Shown piece by piece: positions 6,076 to 6,184 of a stretch of 6,184 nt of DNA. The DNA lies in the NCBI GenBank assembly GCA_017558165.1, contig JAFYWE010000133.1:1-6184 (forward strand), read 5' to 3'. Both the position numbers and the translations under genes were made by a program. The notes beneath the pieces are model-generated. The model did not search any database and was not told the origin of the DNA. It worked only from the letters and a program-made list of their open reading frames with translations. Each line of letters begins with the position of its first letter. Positions within the stretch are counted from its first letter, which is position 1. Source of the stretch: Bacteroidaceae bacterium. GTDB lineage: Bacteria > Bacteroidota > Bacteroidia > Bacteroidales > Bacteroidaceae.

Positions 6076-6184
6076 AATATTTGTCCCAATAAACATAACT
6101 TTTAGAAGCTGTTTAAATTTATATCGTTAAGTTTTTTATAGAGCAAAAATAGGGTGTTTTATTATTTTTTGTAGGGCGCGTAGC
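6076..6184 (-). promoter_or_regulatory. A/T-rich region upstream of the cluster, candidate promoter
   Basis: The last 109 bases hold no credible gene and are mostly A/T-rich. On the minus strand TATTTTTG (6144-6151) matches the Bacteroides sigma-ABfr -7 consensus TAnnTTTG, but no clear TTTG -33 box stands 19-21 bases before it. The promoter call is therefore weak. A start here would give a leader of nearly 400 bases containing repeat copy 2. Confidence 0.25.

Noticed and set aside
5848..6096. 82-codon minus-strand open frame upstream of the cluster
   Set aside because: It is a translation of repeat copy 2 and its hairpin; the product has no recognisable features and ends inside the repeat.

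Overview
This window looks like a Bacteroidales chromosome segment (Bacteroides, Prevotella or Muribaculaceae-like; the genus cannot be resolved from the sequence alone). All supported genes lie on the minus strand and form one cell-surface fimbria (type V pilus, FimA/Mfa1-like) locus. The Bacteroidetes assignment rests on the protein families (fimbrillins, DUF5119 and DUF3575 proteins), on lipoprotein signals followed by acidic residues, and on the lack of Shine-Dalgarno sites.

Read in the direction of transcription (right to left), the layout is as follows. (1) A roughly 440-base non-coding leader holds an A/T-rich stretch and a degenerate palindromic repeat element (about 5822-6075). (2) Next is an outer-membrane protein with an OmpA-like N-terminal half, a Pro-Glu linker and a C-terminal DUF3575-like barrel (4518-5747). 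(3) A DUF5119 lipoprotein, a candidate anchor or assembly subunit, overlaps it by 8 bases (3452-4525). (4) A roughly 320-base non-coding gap carries a second copy of the same repeat element, with a different palindrome nested in it (about 3187-3435), followed by an A/T-rich leader. (5) The probable major fimbrillin lipoprotein follows (2013-3128); it is visibly richer in A/T than its neighbours. (6) A 112-base gap contains a perfect 11-bp stem-loop. (7) A second, divergent fimbrillin (989-1900) follows. (8) Last, 19 bases on, is a third fimbrillin cut by the window edge (1-969).

Proposed joint function, inferred from family knowledge: the fimbrillins are exported as lipoproteins, moved to the surface, trimmed after an arginine about 25 residues past the lipid cysteine, and polymerised by strand exchange. 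The second and third fimbrillins would be low-abundance tip or accessory subunits. The DUF5119 lipoprotein and the OmpA/DUF3575 protein would anchor the fibre in the envelope. Candidate anchor genes come before the major subunit here, the reverse of the fimA-fimB and mfa1-mfa2 order of Porphyromonas gingivalis.

The least expected features are non-coding: two mosaic copies of one repeat scaffold with different palindromic inserts, placed in the two largest gaps of the operon, and a strong stem-loop after the major subunit gene. No RNA genes, CRISPR arrays, transposases or recombinases were seen.
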